Below are positions 7,977 through 17,593 of a DNA stretch of 64,000 nt, piece by piece. Location of the stretch: the NCBI GenBank assembly GCA_963776935.1, contig CAVZOP010000001.1, positions 310,001-374,000 of the forward strand, written 5' to 3'. Within the stretch, counting starts at the first letter, position 1; each line of letters starts with the position of its first letter. Both the position numbers and the translations under genes were made by a program. The DNA comes from JALOLG01 sp963776935 (lineage in GTDB: Bacteria > Actinomycetota > Acidimicrobiia > Acidimicrobiales > Ilumatobacteraceae). The notes below the pieces were generated by a model. That model had not been told where the DNA came from and did no database searches. It saw only the letters and a list, made by a program, of their open reading frames with translations.

Positions 7977-10001
7977 ATGAAGGACGTCGTTCTCTTCGTG
8001 CTGCTCGGCCTCGGAGGCGGCGCGGTGATCGCCGGGATCGCGATGGCCGTGGTCATCACGTACCGCGGCTCGGGGATCATCAACCTCGCCACGGGCGCCA
8101 TCGCGATGGTGTCGGCGTACGGCTTCTGGGCGCTGAAGTCGGGCTACTTCCATGTCACCTTCAGCACGGTCCCGGCAGCGATCGTCACGATGTCGGTGGC
8201 GATCCTGGTCGGTTTGCTGAGCGAGCTCCTCGTGTTCCGACCGCTGCGAACGTCGTCGCCGCTCGCCAAGCTCGTCGCCTCGCTCGGCATCCTCCTGATC
8301 CTCCAGGCGACGATGCTGCTCTGGTTCGGCTCGGCGTCGCAGTCGATCCCGAGCGTGTTCCCCAAGGACATCGTCGAGGTGTTCGGCAAGTCGATCCCGG
8401 TCTACGGGTTCTGGATGGCGGGGGTCGTCGTGCTGATCGCGCTCGCGCTCGTCGCCCTGTTCCGCTGGACCCGGTTCGGTCTTGCGACTCGGGCCGCGTC
8501 CGAGAACGAGGTGTTCGGCATGCTCGCCGGGTTGTCGCCGAACCAGCTCTCGATGGCGAACACGGTGCTGGCGTCGGCAGTTGCCGGCGCGATGGGCATC
8601 GTCGCCGCTCCGCTCGCCCAGGCCGACTCGACGACGTTGGTGTTCTTCATCGTGCCGGCGCTGGCGGCGGCGCTGTTCGCCGGCTTCACGTCGCTCTGGA
8701 TCGCGTGTCTCGCCGGCTTCGGCATCGGGATCGGTCGGTCGCTGATGGCGTGGGTGGTGACGCTGGATTGGTTCCCGACCGACCGCGGCAATCCGATCCC
8801 AGGCACGCAGGCGCTGCTCACGTTCCTGCTGCTGGTGTTCGCGTTGTCGCTCCGCGGCGCCAGCCTGCCCTCGCGCGGCGAGCTGGTCGAAAAGCGGCTC
8901 CCGTTCGCGCCGCGACCACGGCGACTCGCCGGACCGGCTGCCGTGTTGGCGGTAGTCGGCGCGGCGCTGCTGATCGTGCTGCCGTACGGCTACCGGCAGG
9001 CCCTGATGCTGTCGCTGATCGGCGTCGTCGTCTGCCTTTCGCTGGTCGTCATCACCGGGTTCGTCGGCCAAGTCTCGCTGGCGCAGGTCAGTCTCGCCGG
9101 GGCGTCGGGGTTCGTCGTGTCGCACATGATCGTGCGCGCCGGTATCGGTTTTCCGTGGGGTCCGCTCATTGGATCGCTGGCCGGTGTCGTCGTGGGCCTG
9201 ATCGTCGGGATCTCGGCGCTCCGTGTGCGCGGCGCCAGCCTCGCCGTGGTGACGCTGGCCGGGGTCGTCGCCATCGAGCAGTTCGGTTTCACCAACCGGA
9301 GGTGGGGTGCCGGGGTCTCGGGCTCGCCGGTCGAGCAGCCGCGCCTGTTCGGATTCAGCATCGGCTCCGACGCCGGCTTCCGCGGGCTCGACGACAAGCT
9401 TCCCAGTCCGGTGCTCGGCTTCTTGTACCTCGTCGTCGTGATCGCGCTCTGCCTGTTCGTCGCCCAGATCCGGCGCAGCGTGCTCGGGCAGCAGATGCTC
9501 GCCGTGCGGGCCAACGAGCGCGCTGCTGCAGCGGCGGGAATCAACGTGGCGCGGGTCAAGATCACGGCCTATGCGATCTCGTCGTTCATCGCCGGCACTG
9601 CGGGGTGGATGTACGCCTACAACTTCGGTTCGGTGAGCGCCGCCCGGTTCGGCATCCTGATCGCGCTCGGATTCGTCGCCTTCGCCTACATCGGCGGGAT
9701 CACGATGGTGTCGGGCGCGGTGATCGGCGGCCTCGTCGCCACCGAGGGGCTCGTTCCGTACTTCTTCGAGGAGCTGCTCGGCATCTCCGGCAACTGGACA
9801 TTGCTCGTCGGCGGCGTGCTCGTGATCTTCACGCTGATCCAGAACCCCGAGGGCGTGGCCGGTACGACATACCGCAAGCGGCAGGCGGCCAAGCGCGGCA
9901 AGGCGGCCGCGAAACGCGAACAGCACGCCGCCGCGCCGCTCACGTCGGACGACGATGGCCAGCAGGTGATCGGGCGGGGCGCGACCGAGGTGACACGGTG
10001 A
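7977..10001 (+). CDS. Fused LivH-LivM ABC transporter permease
   Basis: A 674-residue protein in which two permeases are joined. Residues 1 to about 290 are LivH-like (AGIAMAVVITYRGSGIINLATGA and the RAASENEVFGMLAG coupling loop). Residues about 325-620 are LivM-like (GFVGQVSLAQVSLAGASGF, ALRVRGASLAVVTLA and the loop MLAVRANERAAAAAG). Each half has its own EAA-type loop for a different ATPase. A basic tail of about 40 residues follows. It forms the membrane channel of the importer. Its stop overlaps the GTG of the next gene by four bases, so translation is coupled. The second Liv system in this window has separate permeases. Confidence 0.93.
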   Translation: MKDVVLFVLLGLGGGAVIAGIAMAVVITYRGSGIINLATGAIAMVSAYGFWALKSGYFHVTFSTVPAAIVTMSVAILVGLLSELLVFRPLRTSSPLAKLVASLGILLILQATMLLWFGSASQSIPSVFPKDIVEVFGKSIPVYGFWMAGVVVLIALALVALFRWTRFGLATRAASENEVFGMLAGLSPNQLSMANTVLASAVAGAMGIVAAPLAQADSTTLVFFIVPALAAALFAGFTSLWIACLAGFGIGIGRSLMAWVVTLDWFPTDRGNPIPGTQALLTFLLLVFALSLRGASLPSRGELVEKRLPFAPRPRRLAGPAAVLAVVGAALLIVLPYGYRQALMLSLIGVVVCLSLVVITGFVGQVSLAQVSLAGASGFVVSHMIVRAGIGFPWGPLIGSLAGVVVGLIVGISALRVRGASLAVVTLAGVVAIEQFGFTNRRWGAGVSGSPVEQPRLFGFSIGSDAGFRGLDDKLPSPVLGFLYLVVVIALCLFVAQIRRSVLGQQMLAVRANERAAAAAGINVARVKITAYAISSFIAGTAGWMYAYNFGSVSAARFGILIALGFVAFAYIGGITMVSGAVIGGLVATEGLVPYFFEELLGISGNWTLLVGGVLVIFTLIQNPEGVAGTTYRKRQAAKRGKAAAKREQHAAAPLTSDDDGQQVIGRGATEVTR

Positions 10002-10760
10002 CGAGCGTGCTGTCGGCGCGGGGGGTGTCGGTGTCGTTCGGCGGCGTGCACGCCGTGGTCGACGTCGATCTCGACGTCGAGCCGGGTGAGCTCGTCGGTC
10101 TGATCGGCCCGAACGGCGCTGGAAAAACGACCTTCGTCGACGCCATCACCGGGTTCGTGCCGCATCGCGGTACGGCCTCCCTCGACGGTGCCGAGATCAC
10201 CAGTCTCAGCCCGCACGAGCGCGCCAGACTCGGACTCGCCCGCACGTGGCAGGCGATCGAGCTGTTCGACGACCTGACCGTCCGCGAGAACCTCACCGTC
10301 GCCGCCAACCACCCGTCGCTGCTGGCGGCGTTCAAGGAGATCTTCACCAACCGCGCTGATCGCTCGGGCTCGGTCGACGAGGCGCTCGAGACGTTCGCGC
10401 TCGAGCATCTCGCCGAGGCGACCCCGAGCGAGCTCACGCAGGGCCAGCGCAAGCTCGTCGCCGTCGCCCGGGCGCTGGCCGCACGCCCCAAGTTGTTGTG
10501 CCTCGACGAACCGGGCGCCGGTCTCGACGCCCACGAGTCGATCGCGTTCGGTGGCCACCTGCGCGAGATCGTCGACCGTGGCACGCCGATCCTGCTGATC
10601 GACCACGACATGGGGCTCGTGCTCGGGATCAGCGACCGCGTCGTCGTGCTCGAGTTCGGCAAGGTGATCGCCGTTGGCACGCCGAGCGATGTGCGCGCCA
10701 ACCCGAAGGTGATCACTGCGTACCTGGGCTCCGCCGCCACCGAGTTGGAGTCGGTGGTCG

Positions 10761-10771
<11 letters not shown>
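9998..10771 (+). CDS. livG: Branched-chain amino acid-type ABC transporter ATPase
   Basis: A 257-residue ABC ATPase. It shows Walker A GPNGAGKT near residue 36, a signature motif in the variant form LTQGQRKLVAVARALA, and Walker B LLCLDEPGAGLD. The LivG-type length and GLARTWQAIELFDDLTVREN region fit. The signature reads TQGQ where LSGGQ is usual. GTG at 9998 overlaps the permease stop (GTGA), and the frame that is open far upstream is antisense-type noise. It drives import with the LivF-type partner at 10761. Confidence 0.92.
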
Positions 10772-11492
<721 letters not shown>

Positions 11493-12206
11493 CGTGTCTG
11501 ATGGAGTCGGCTCACTCGACGCCGTTCGGCCGAGCGTCTGGTCGCCGACTCGTGGCCCCGAGCACATGTCGGCGTCGGAGCAGACGTGGTCACCCCGCGC
11601 TCGAGGTCGACGGCGTTGACGCGCACCGGGTTGACGGTGACCACCACACGACGCCCGTCCGGGCCGTCCATGGCACGCAGGTCGGCGCCGCCGTACTTGG
11701 CGCCGAGACGATCCGCGAACGCGTAGTCCGCATCGGGTTCGAGTGTTGCGTCGCCACGGATCTCGACGTACTTGGCGGGATTCGCCGGGTCGGGGATGAA
11801 CACCGTGACCGCCGGGTTGGCGGTGAGGTTCTTGACCTTCTGGCGGGCGGTGTTCAGCGACACCTTCACCACGCCGTCGTCGGCGAGGAACCAGACGGCC
11901 GAGACCTGCGGCCTGCCGTCAGGGCCGACCGTTGCCAGCGTGGCGATGGCAGCGTCGAGAAGGTCGACGTGAGAGGACGGGACGGAGGCAGGCATCGAAT
12001 GCTGCTCCTTTCATACTGGCGTTGGTCATCTTGGCGGTCGCCGCCGACACGGCACCGAAACACCGCATCGTCGATCGATGAAGTCTGGGACTGTATCGAA
12101 TCCGGACAGATGGCCGAGCAGCGGACACGCCGGCGTTGGATCCCCTCGACGCCAACTTGTGCTTCACGCAGACACGGGGACACCACACGACTCGGAGGTC
12201 ACGTCC

Positions 12207-13382
12207 ATGCGACGTAGTACAGACAGGATTCTCACCACCCACGTCGGCGCGCTGCCCGCGCCCGACGACGTGTGGGCGCAGCTCGAGGTGAGTGATCAAC
12301 GTCTCGGCGAGGCGGTGAACGAGGTGTGCGACATGCAGACCAGCGCCGGCGTCGACTTCATCAACGAGGGCGAGCTCACCAAGGGCGGCCACTGGACGCA
12401 GTACCTTGCCGCCCGTCTCGGGGGGTACGAGCCTGCCGCCGAGCGCGGCGGCCTCGGCAAGCTGCTGATGTCGAGCGCCGACTGGGTCGACTTCGACGAG
12501 TTCTACCTCGCGGTCCTCCAGAACGGCACGCTGTTCGAACAGTCGGGGTCGGCCCCGCACGTGCCGGAGGGGGCCGAGGACAGCATCGCCTTCGTCGAGG
12601 ACTGGGTGTGCACCGGGCCGATCACGTTTCGCGGCCAAGCGGCACTCGACCGCGAGATCGCGATGCTGAAGAACGCCCTCGGCGACCGGCCGGCATCCGA
12701 CGCATTCCTCACGACGACGGCGCCGCTCAGCGTGGAGCCCGGCCGTGCGAACGAGTTCTACAAATCGGACGAGGAACACATCTACGCGATCGCCGAGGCG
12801 ATGCAGGTCGAGTACGAGGCGATCGCCGCCGCCGGGTTCCAGGTGCAGGTCGACGACGCCTGGCTCGGCGCGCTGTGGGACCGGATCGGGCTCGAGATGG
12901 GGATCGACGGGTACCGCAAGTTCTGCCAGATGCGATGCGAAGCGCTCAACCACGCGCTGCGCAACATCCCCGAGGAGCAGATTCGCTACCACCTGTGCTG
13001 GGGCAGCTGGCACGGGCCGCACTCGCGCGACCTGCCGCTGCCCGACGTCATCGACATCCTGCTGTCGGTCAAGGCGCAGACGTACCTGATCGAGGCCGCC
13101 AACGTCCGTCACGAGCACGAGGTCGCGCTGTGGGAGGAGACCAAGTTGCCCGACGGCAAGATCCTCGCCCCCGGTGTGGTGACCCACTCGACGCCGCTCA
13201 TCGAGCACCCGCAGCTGGTAGCGGATCGCATCCAGCGCTTCGCCGGGCTCGTCGGACGCGAGAACGTGATCGCCTCCACCGACTGTGGGCTCGGCCTGCG
13301 CTGCCATCCGCAGATCGCGTGGGCCAAGCTCAAGGCGCTCACCGACGGCGCCGCGCTCGCGTCGACGGCTCTGTGGAGTTGA
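12207..13382 (+). CDS. MetE-like methyltransferase family protein, complete
   Basis: A 391-residue one-barrel MetE relative, the third of its family in the first 13.4 kb. The zinc ligands are H262 and C264 (YHLCWG), E296 (LIEAANVRHEHE) and C360 (ASTDCGLGLR). FINEGELTKGGHW near residue 51 replaces the VNDGEM-type segment of the copy at 5099. The two share the order of motifs but differ in many surrounding residues, so they probably act on different substrates or in successive steps. ATG 12207 has GGAGG seven bases upstream; the frame open to 12078 is not needed. Confidence 0.9.
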   Translation: MRRSTDRILTTHVGALPAPDDVWAQLEVSDQRLGEAVNEVCDMQTSAGVDFINEGELTKGGHWTQYLAARLGGYEPAAERGGLGKLLMSSADWVDFDEFYLAVLQNGTLFEQSGSAPHVPEGAEDSIAFVEDWVCTGPITFRGQAALDREIAMLKNALGDRPASDAFLTTTAPLSVEPGRANEFYKSDEEHIYAIAEAMQVEYEAIAAAGFQVQVDDAWLGALWDRIGLEMGIDGYRKFCQMRCEALNHALRNIPEEQIRYHLCWGSWHGPHSRDLPLPDVIDILLSVKAQTYLIEAANVRHEHEVALWEETKLPDGKILAPGVVTHSTPLIEHPQLVADRIQRFAGLVGRENVIASTDCGLGLRCHPQIAWAKLKALTDGAALASTALWS

Positions 13383-13412
13383 CGCCGCCCGATCACGGTG
13401 ACTCGGTCACCG

Positions 13413-13898
13413 TCAACTGTGGACGCGTCGCATCCGGCCATGAAAGCGCGCCGCGGCGGCGAGCAGGGCGGCGTCCCCAGTGAGGTCGAACTGACGAAGG
13501 CAGGCTTCGGTGAGCTTGATGACGTGCTCGTCGCCGTGGTCCACGGCCGCTCGGGCGATGTCGTCCGGGGCGGACGATGGGGCGTCGGACGTCGTTGCTT
13601 CCCACCGCTGCGGTGACGATGCGAAGGCGGCGACGATCGACGCCGCGACCTGCCAGCACGCGGCGACCGTGGCGTGGAGTTGATCGGCGGGAAGCACGGG
13701 AACGATCATCCGCACCGCGGCGGGCGCGGTCACGGTGTGGCAGAACGCGATCGGCGCCTCCGCTCGCGCCAACAGCACGCGTGCGGAACAACTGATCAAT
13801 TCGTCGAGTGCCGCGACGTGTCCGCGGGTCGGGCCCCACGCATCGAGCGCCTCGGGGAAGCCGTCGAGATCGAACAGCAGGTCGGCCCTGACGCGCAA
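13413..13898 (-). pseudogene. Questin oxidase-like (DUF4243) C-terminal fragment
   Basis: A 161-residue open frame that matches only the C-terminal half of questin oxidase-like proteins: IAFCHTVTAPAAVRMIVPVL, then WQVAASIVAAFASS, then the HVIKLTEACLRQFDLTGDAA ending. The family is usually more than 300 residues, so the N-terminal half is missing. The 86 bases between its first codon and the next gene hold no more of it. I read it as a truncated remnant. The alternative, a short functional relative, is less likely because the fragment begins mid-domain. Confidence 0.6.
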
Positions 13899-13954
13899 TT
13901 AATGGTTGCGTTTCCAATTCGCATCGGGCAGACTGACATGCAACCAACAGTTGC
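13894..13954. promoter_or_regulatory. Two inverted repeats with TTGC half-sites, likely ArsR operators
   Basis: CGCAA-N7-TTGCG lies at 13894-13910 and GCAAC-N5-GTTGC at 13940-13954. Both sit in the 86 bases before the SRPBCC-ArsR-SRPBCC operon. ArsR proteins bind such short inverted repeats and repress their own operon. Binding is inferred from position and symmetry. Confidence 0.5.
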
Positions 13955-13984
13955 GTGTAGCTGTGAGTCTGTGGAGGACATCCG

Positions 13985-14449
13985 ATGGAATACGGAACGA
14001 TCGAGCGTGAGATCGAGATCAACGCCTCACCGGCGACGGTCTTCGAGGTCATCACCAGCCCGGAGCATCTGAAGGAGTGGTGGCCGGACGAGGCGGCGCT
14101 CGAGCCGACCCCCGGCGCGGTGGGCGAGCTCGTGTTCGGCGACCGGTCGTCGGGCGACGCCCAGATCCCCCAGGTCACCGTCGTCGAGGCCGAACCGCCG
14201 CGGCTGTTCTCGTTCCGATGGGTCTACCCCGAAGGTGAGGGTGCGCGCCAGGACAACTCGCTGCTCGTCACGTTCGAACTGTCTGCCCGGGGCGACGGCA
14301 CCCTGCTGCGGATGACCGAGACCGGTTTCCGCGAGAAAGGTTGGGAGGTCGCGGTGCTCGAGCAGCAGTACCGGGAGCATGGCGAGGGCTGGGACTACTA
14401 CCTGCCGCGGCTGGCCGCGTACACGCCCACGGTCGGGGTCGCGTCGTGA
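13985..14449 (+). CDS. SRPBCC (AHSA1-type) domain protein
   Basis: A 154-residue START/Bet-v-1-like domain: IEREIEINASPATVFEVITSPEHLKEWWPDEA at the start and TETGFREKGWEVAVLEQQYREHG then WDYYLPRL at the end, as in AHSA1-like proteins. These bind hydrophobic ligands or act as small chaperones. It is the first gene of a three-gene operon; its stop overlaps the GTG of the ArsR gene by four bases. Gene pairs of AHSA1 and ArsR proteins are common in bacteria. Confidence 0.88.
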   Translation: MEYGTIEREIEINASPATVFEVITSPEHLKEWWPDEAALEPTPGAVGELVFGDRSSGDAQIPQVTVVEAEPPRLFSFRWVYPEGEGARQDNSLLVTFELSARGDGTLLRMTETGFREKGWEVAVLEQQYREHGEGWDYYLPRLAAYTPTVGVAS

Positions 14450-14820
14450 CCGCCGCCGTCGACGACGAGCTCTGGTCGGCCGTCGGCGACCCGACCCGGC
14501 GCCGGATGCTCGACCTCCTGCTGGTCGACGGCATCGGGACGGCCACCTCCTTGAGCGAACAGTTGCCGGTCACCCGCCAAGCCGTGGCCAAGCACCTGGC
14601 CGTGCTCGACCGAGCGGGCCTCGTCCACGGCACCGCCGCCGGTCGCGAGCACCGCTACCGCGTCGACGACGCCCAACTCGCCAGGGCCGCCGCGCAGCTC
14701 GCCGACGTCGGCTCCAGCTGGGACGGCCGGCTGCGTCGCATCGCACGCATCGCCGAACAGATCGAACGCCAGCAGCAGAAGAAGCAGTCACCCCAACAAC
14801 GAACCAGGAGAGAGTCATGA
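14446..14820 (+). CDS. ArsR family transcriptional regulator
   Basis: A 124-residue winged-helix repressor: LWSAVGDPTRRRMLDLLL, then SLSEQLPVTRQAVAKHLAVL as the recognition helix region, then GLVHGTAAGREHRYRVDD as the wing. No CxC metal site is seen, so it belongs to the non-metal group that accompanies SRPBCC genes. A glutamine/lysine-rich tail ends the protein. GTG 14446 overlaps the upstream stop, and its own stop overlaps the next ATG, so all three genes are translationally coupled. It probably represses this operon through the repeats at 13894-13954. Confidence 0.9.
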   Translation: MTAAVDDELWSAVGDPTRRRMLDLLLVDGIGTATSLSEQLPVTRQAVAKHLAVLDRAGLVHGTAAGREHRYRVDDAQLARAAAQLADVGSSWDGRLRRIARIAEQIERQQQKKQSPQQRTRRES

Positions 14821-15260
14821 CCGACATCCATCACCGCATCGGCGTCGAGTCTTCGTCCACCGACGACGTCTACGCCGCACTCACCACCATCGACGGTCTG
14901 TCGGGTTGGTGGACCAACGACACCAAGGGCGATCCCGGCCTCGGCGGGAAGATCGAGTTCCGGTTTCCCCAGGGCGGGTTCGACATGGAGGTGATCGAGC
15001 TCACGCCCGGTGAGCTGGTCCGGTGGCGGGTCATCGACGGGCCACTGGAGTGGATCGGCACCACCATCGACTGGCGCCTCTCCCGCAGCGGTCCGTTCAC
15101 GATCGTGCGCTTCACCCACGAGGGCTGGGCCGAGCCCATCGAGTTCCTCTCCCACTGCAGCACCAAGTGGGCGGTGTTCCTCCTCAGCCTCAAGGCACTG
15201 ATCGAGACCGGAACCGGATCGCCCGCTCCGGACGACGTCCCGATCAGCGACTGGCACTGA
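14817..15260 (+). CDS. SRPBCC domain protein
   Basis: A 147-residue SRPBCC protein, distinct from the first one in the operon: IGVESSSTDDVYAALTTIDGLSGWW at the start and LIETGTGSPAPDD at the end. The central LVRWRVIDGPLEWIGTTIDW forms the ligand-cavity strands. ATG overlaps the ArsR stop (ATGA). Such paired domains under ArsR control may respond to hydrophobic compounds; the ligand is unknown. Confidence 0.87.
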   Translation: MTDIHHRIGVESSSTDDVYAALTTIDGLSGWWTNDTKGDPGLGGKIEFRFPQGGFDMEVIELTPGELVRWRVIDGPLEWIGTTIDWRLSRSGPFTIVRFTHEGWAEPIEFLSHCSTKWAVFLLSLKALIETGTGSPAPDDVPISDWH

Positions 15261-15276
15261 GTGAGGGACATGCGTT

Positions 15277-16770
15277 CTATCGAGCCGGCGCCGGCGCTCC
15301 GAACCATGTCGAGAGTGCTCGAGGCAGCCCTGGGTCCGTGAGATCTCCCGCCCAGGCGACATGTCCGTCGGGTCGGATCAACACGGCCGGGGGCGCGGCG
15401 ACCTCGCCGAGGACCGGGAGCTCCCACACGCCGGCATGCTCGGCGTCGACCAACCGGACTCGACCCGCCCACGGGGAGATGTCGAAGCCGCCGGGTTCAC
15501 CGAGGTTGAGGAGCACCGGGCGGGCGTCGTGCAGCAGAGCGAACACGCGGGTGGGACCATCCGCGGTCTGCAGGTCGAGATCGGGCATGCGCCGCCCCAC
15601 GAGTGGGTGTCCTTCGCCCATTGCGTCGGTGATGTCGTAGTGGATGTCGAGCCCGGAGACCATCGCCGCGATGCGCCGGCGAGGCTCGTCCATGCCCAGC
15701 AGTTCGGTCACGATGTCGCGGAGGGCCTGGTGACGGTCGTCGGAGCGGCCGAGTGCAACTTGCGCCATCGTGTTGTGCAACACCCGGGCGCCGACCGGAT
15801 GCCGTTCGGCGTGGTAGGTGTCGAGGAGACTCTCGGGCGATGTGCCGTTGACCACCTGGGCCAACTTCCAGCCAAGGTTCACGGCATCCTGCACACCCGT
15901 GTTGAGGCCCTGGCCGCCCAGCGGGGGATGCACGTGGGCGGCATCCCCGGCCAGCAGCACGCGGCGGTCGCGGTAGGACACCGCCTGGCGCACCATGTCG
16001 GTGAACCTCGAGATCCAGTTGGCGCTGCGTAGCCCGAAGTCCGTCCCGTACACGGAGACGAGTGCCTCGCGAAGCTCATCCATGCTGGGCTCACCGGTGT
16101 GCTCGACCCGTCGTTCCGTGAGCACGACCCGAAACGTTTTCCCGTCGCCGGCCGGACCGAGGGCGTGAGTGCCGACGCCGTCGCGACGGAAGCCGAGCTC
16201 CGGCTGCTCGTCCAACTCGACCTCGGCGATCATCCAGCTCGTGGAGGGCTCCAACCCGGCGAAGTCGATGCCAGCCGCCTTGCGGATCAGGCTGCGTCCT
16301 CCGTCGCAGCCGACGAGGTACTCGGCGCGCAGCGACGTGCCGTCGGAGATCTCGACATACACGCCCGCGTCGTCCTGCGCGAAGCCCACCACCTCGCGCC
16401 CGCGAAAGATCGGGACTCCGAGCTCACTGACCCAGTCAGCCAGGATCGGTTCGGACTCGCTCTGCCAGAGCGCGAGCACGTAGTTGTGGCGACTGGGGAA
16501 GTCGCTGAGGTCCAACGGGATCAGAGCGAAGCCCGCACCCGGCATCACTTGCCCGGCCGAGATGAACCGATCCGCGACACCACGTTGATCGAGCACCTCG
16601 ATGGTGCGTGAGTGAAGACCCCCGCCTCGCGATCGGTCGAGATGCTGAGTGGCGCGGCGCTCGACGATGACGACGTCGATCCCCGCCAGCGTCAGCTCGG
16701 CCGCCAACATCAGTCCGGTCGGACCGCCACCTGCGATCACCACCGCATGCTCGCTCGTCAACGCGTCCAT
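15277..16770 (-). CDS. FAD-dependent aromatic hydroxylase-type monooxygenase
   Basis: A 497-residue class A flavoprotein monooxygenase (PheA/TfdB type). FAD motifs: GGGPTGLMLAAELTLAG near residue 13, LVGCDGGRSLIRKAAGI (the DG motif) and VLLAGDAAHVHPPLGGQGLN (the GD motif). The C-terminal 100 residues form the thioredoxin-like domain of this subgroup. These enzymes hydroxylate phenols or polyketides with NAD(P)H and O2. The frame opens at 16791, but ATG 16770 has AGGAG eight bases upstream. It converges on the SRPBCC operon with a 16-base gap. Confidence 0.9.
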   Translation of the reverse strand: MDALTSEHAVVIAGGGPTGLMLAAELTLAGIDVVIVERRATQHLDRSRGGGLHSRTIEVLDQRGVADRFISAGQVMPGAGFALIPLDLSDFPSRHNYVLALWQSESEPILADWVSELGVPIFRGREVVGFAQDDAGVYVEISDGTSLRAEYLVGCDGGRSLIRKAAGIDFAGLEPSTSWMIAEVELDEQPELGFRRDGVGTHALGPAGDGKTFRVVLTERRVEHTGEPSMDELREALVSVYGTDFGLRSANWISRFTDMVRQAVSYRDRRVLLAGDAAHVHPPLGGQGLNTGVQDAVNLGWKLAQVVNGTSPESLLDTYHAERHPVGARVLHNTMAQVALGRSDDRHQALRDIVTELLGMDEPRRRIAAMVSGLDIHYDITDAMGEGHPLVGRRMPDLDLQTADGPTRVFALLHDARPVLLNLGEPGGFDISPWAGRVRLVDAEHAGVWELPVLGEVAAPPAVLIRPDGHVAWAGDLTDPGLPRALSTWFGAPAPAR

Positions 16771-16926
16771 CCCCACGACTCCTGGCTCCATTCGTTTCTG
16801 GCCGTGATCGGCTCAGCGAACGGGGCATTGTCAGCACGATTTACCCGTTTGCGGCAAGCCCCCTCCCTCGCGCTACGTTGAGAATGGCGGCGAGGGTTCA
16901 CGCTCGACGGTGCGGGCGACACACCA

Positions 16927-17559
16927 ATGGGACTCATCCACATCGACGTGTTCACGACGCTCGACGGCGTCGCCCAGGCACCAGGCGCGCCTGATGAGGA
17001 CACCGAGGGTGGGTTCGCGTTCGGCGGTTGGCAAGCACCCTTGTTCGACGACCTGGTCGGCGCGCAGGTCGCCGCCGGCATGGCGGGACTGGACGCGTTG
17101 CTGCTCGGCCGACGCACCTACGACATCTTCGCCGCGCACTGGCCCGAGCAGGACGAGGGCGTCGATGCCGGGATCGCTCGTCTCTTCAACACCGTCCCGA
17201 AGTACGTCGCGTCACGGGGCGCTCCGACGCTCGACTGGGCAAACTCCACGTTGCTCGGTGCCGACTTGGTGTCGGCGGTCGCCGAGCTGCGCGAACGTCA
17301 CTCCAACGTGCACGTGATCGGCAGCCTCGACCTCGTTCAGACGCTCGTCGCCCAAGGCTTGTTCGACCGAATGTCGCTCTGGATCTACCCAGTCCTGCTC
17401 GGGACGGGCAAGAAGGTGTTCGCCGGCGGCACCGTCCCGACCAACCTCACCGTCGTCGAACCAGCGGTCACCTCTCCCAACGGGGCGGTGCTCGTGCGGT
17501 ACGCACACGCTGATGGCATCCCGTCGACGGGTGACATGGCACGTCCCGACCGGGCGTGA
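16927..17559 (+). CDS. Dihydrofolate reductase-like (RibD C-terminal) protein
   Basis: A 210-residue protein of the RibD-C/YyaP group: IHIDVFTTLDGVAQAPGAP at the start, LLLGRRTYDIFAAHWP near 58, and LWIYPVLLGTGKKVF near 150. These bind NADPH in a DHFR fold; few have a known substrate. It is one of three such proteins in the window (others at 32859 and 48144), all different in sequence. ATG 16927 matches the family start; it diverges from the flavin monooxygenase. Confidence 0.85.
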   Translation: MGLIHIDVFTTLDGVAQAPGAPDEDTEGGFAFGGWQAPLFDDLVGAQVAAGMAGLDALLLGRRTYDIFAAHWPEQDEGVDAGIARLFNTVPKYVASRGAPTLDWANSTLLGADLVSAVAELRERHSNVHVIGSLDLVQTLVAQGLFDRMSLWIYPVLLGTGKKVFAGGTVPTNLTVVEPAVTSPNGAVLVRYAHADGIPSTGDMARPDRA

Positions 17560-17593
17560 CCTCATTCGGTTCGCGGAGCGTGATCGCCGAGCG

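Noticed and set aside
7818..9926. Minus-strand 702-residue frame opposite the fused permease
   Set aside because: Charged, His/Arg/Asp-rich and featureless; the plus strand encodes a clear membrane protein.
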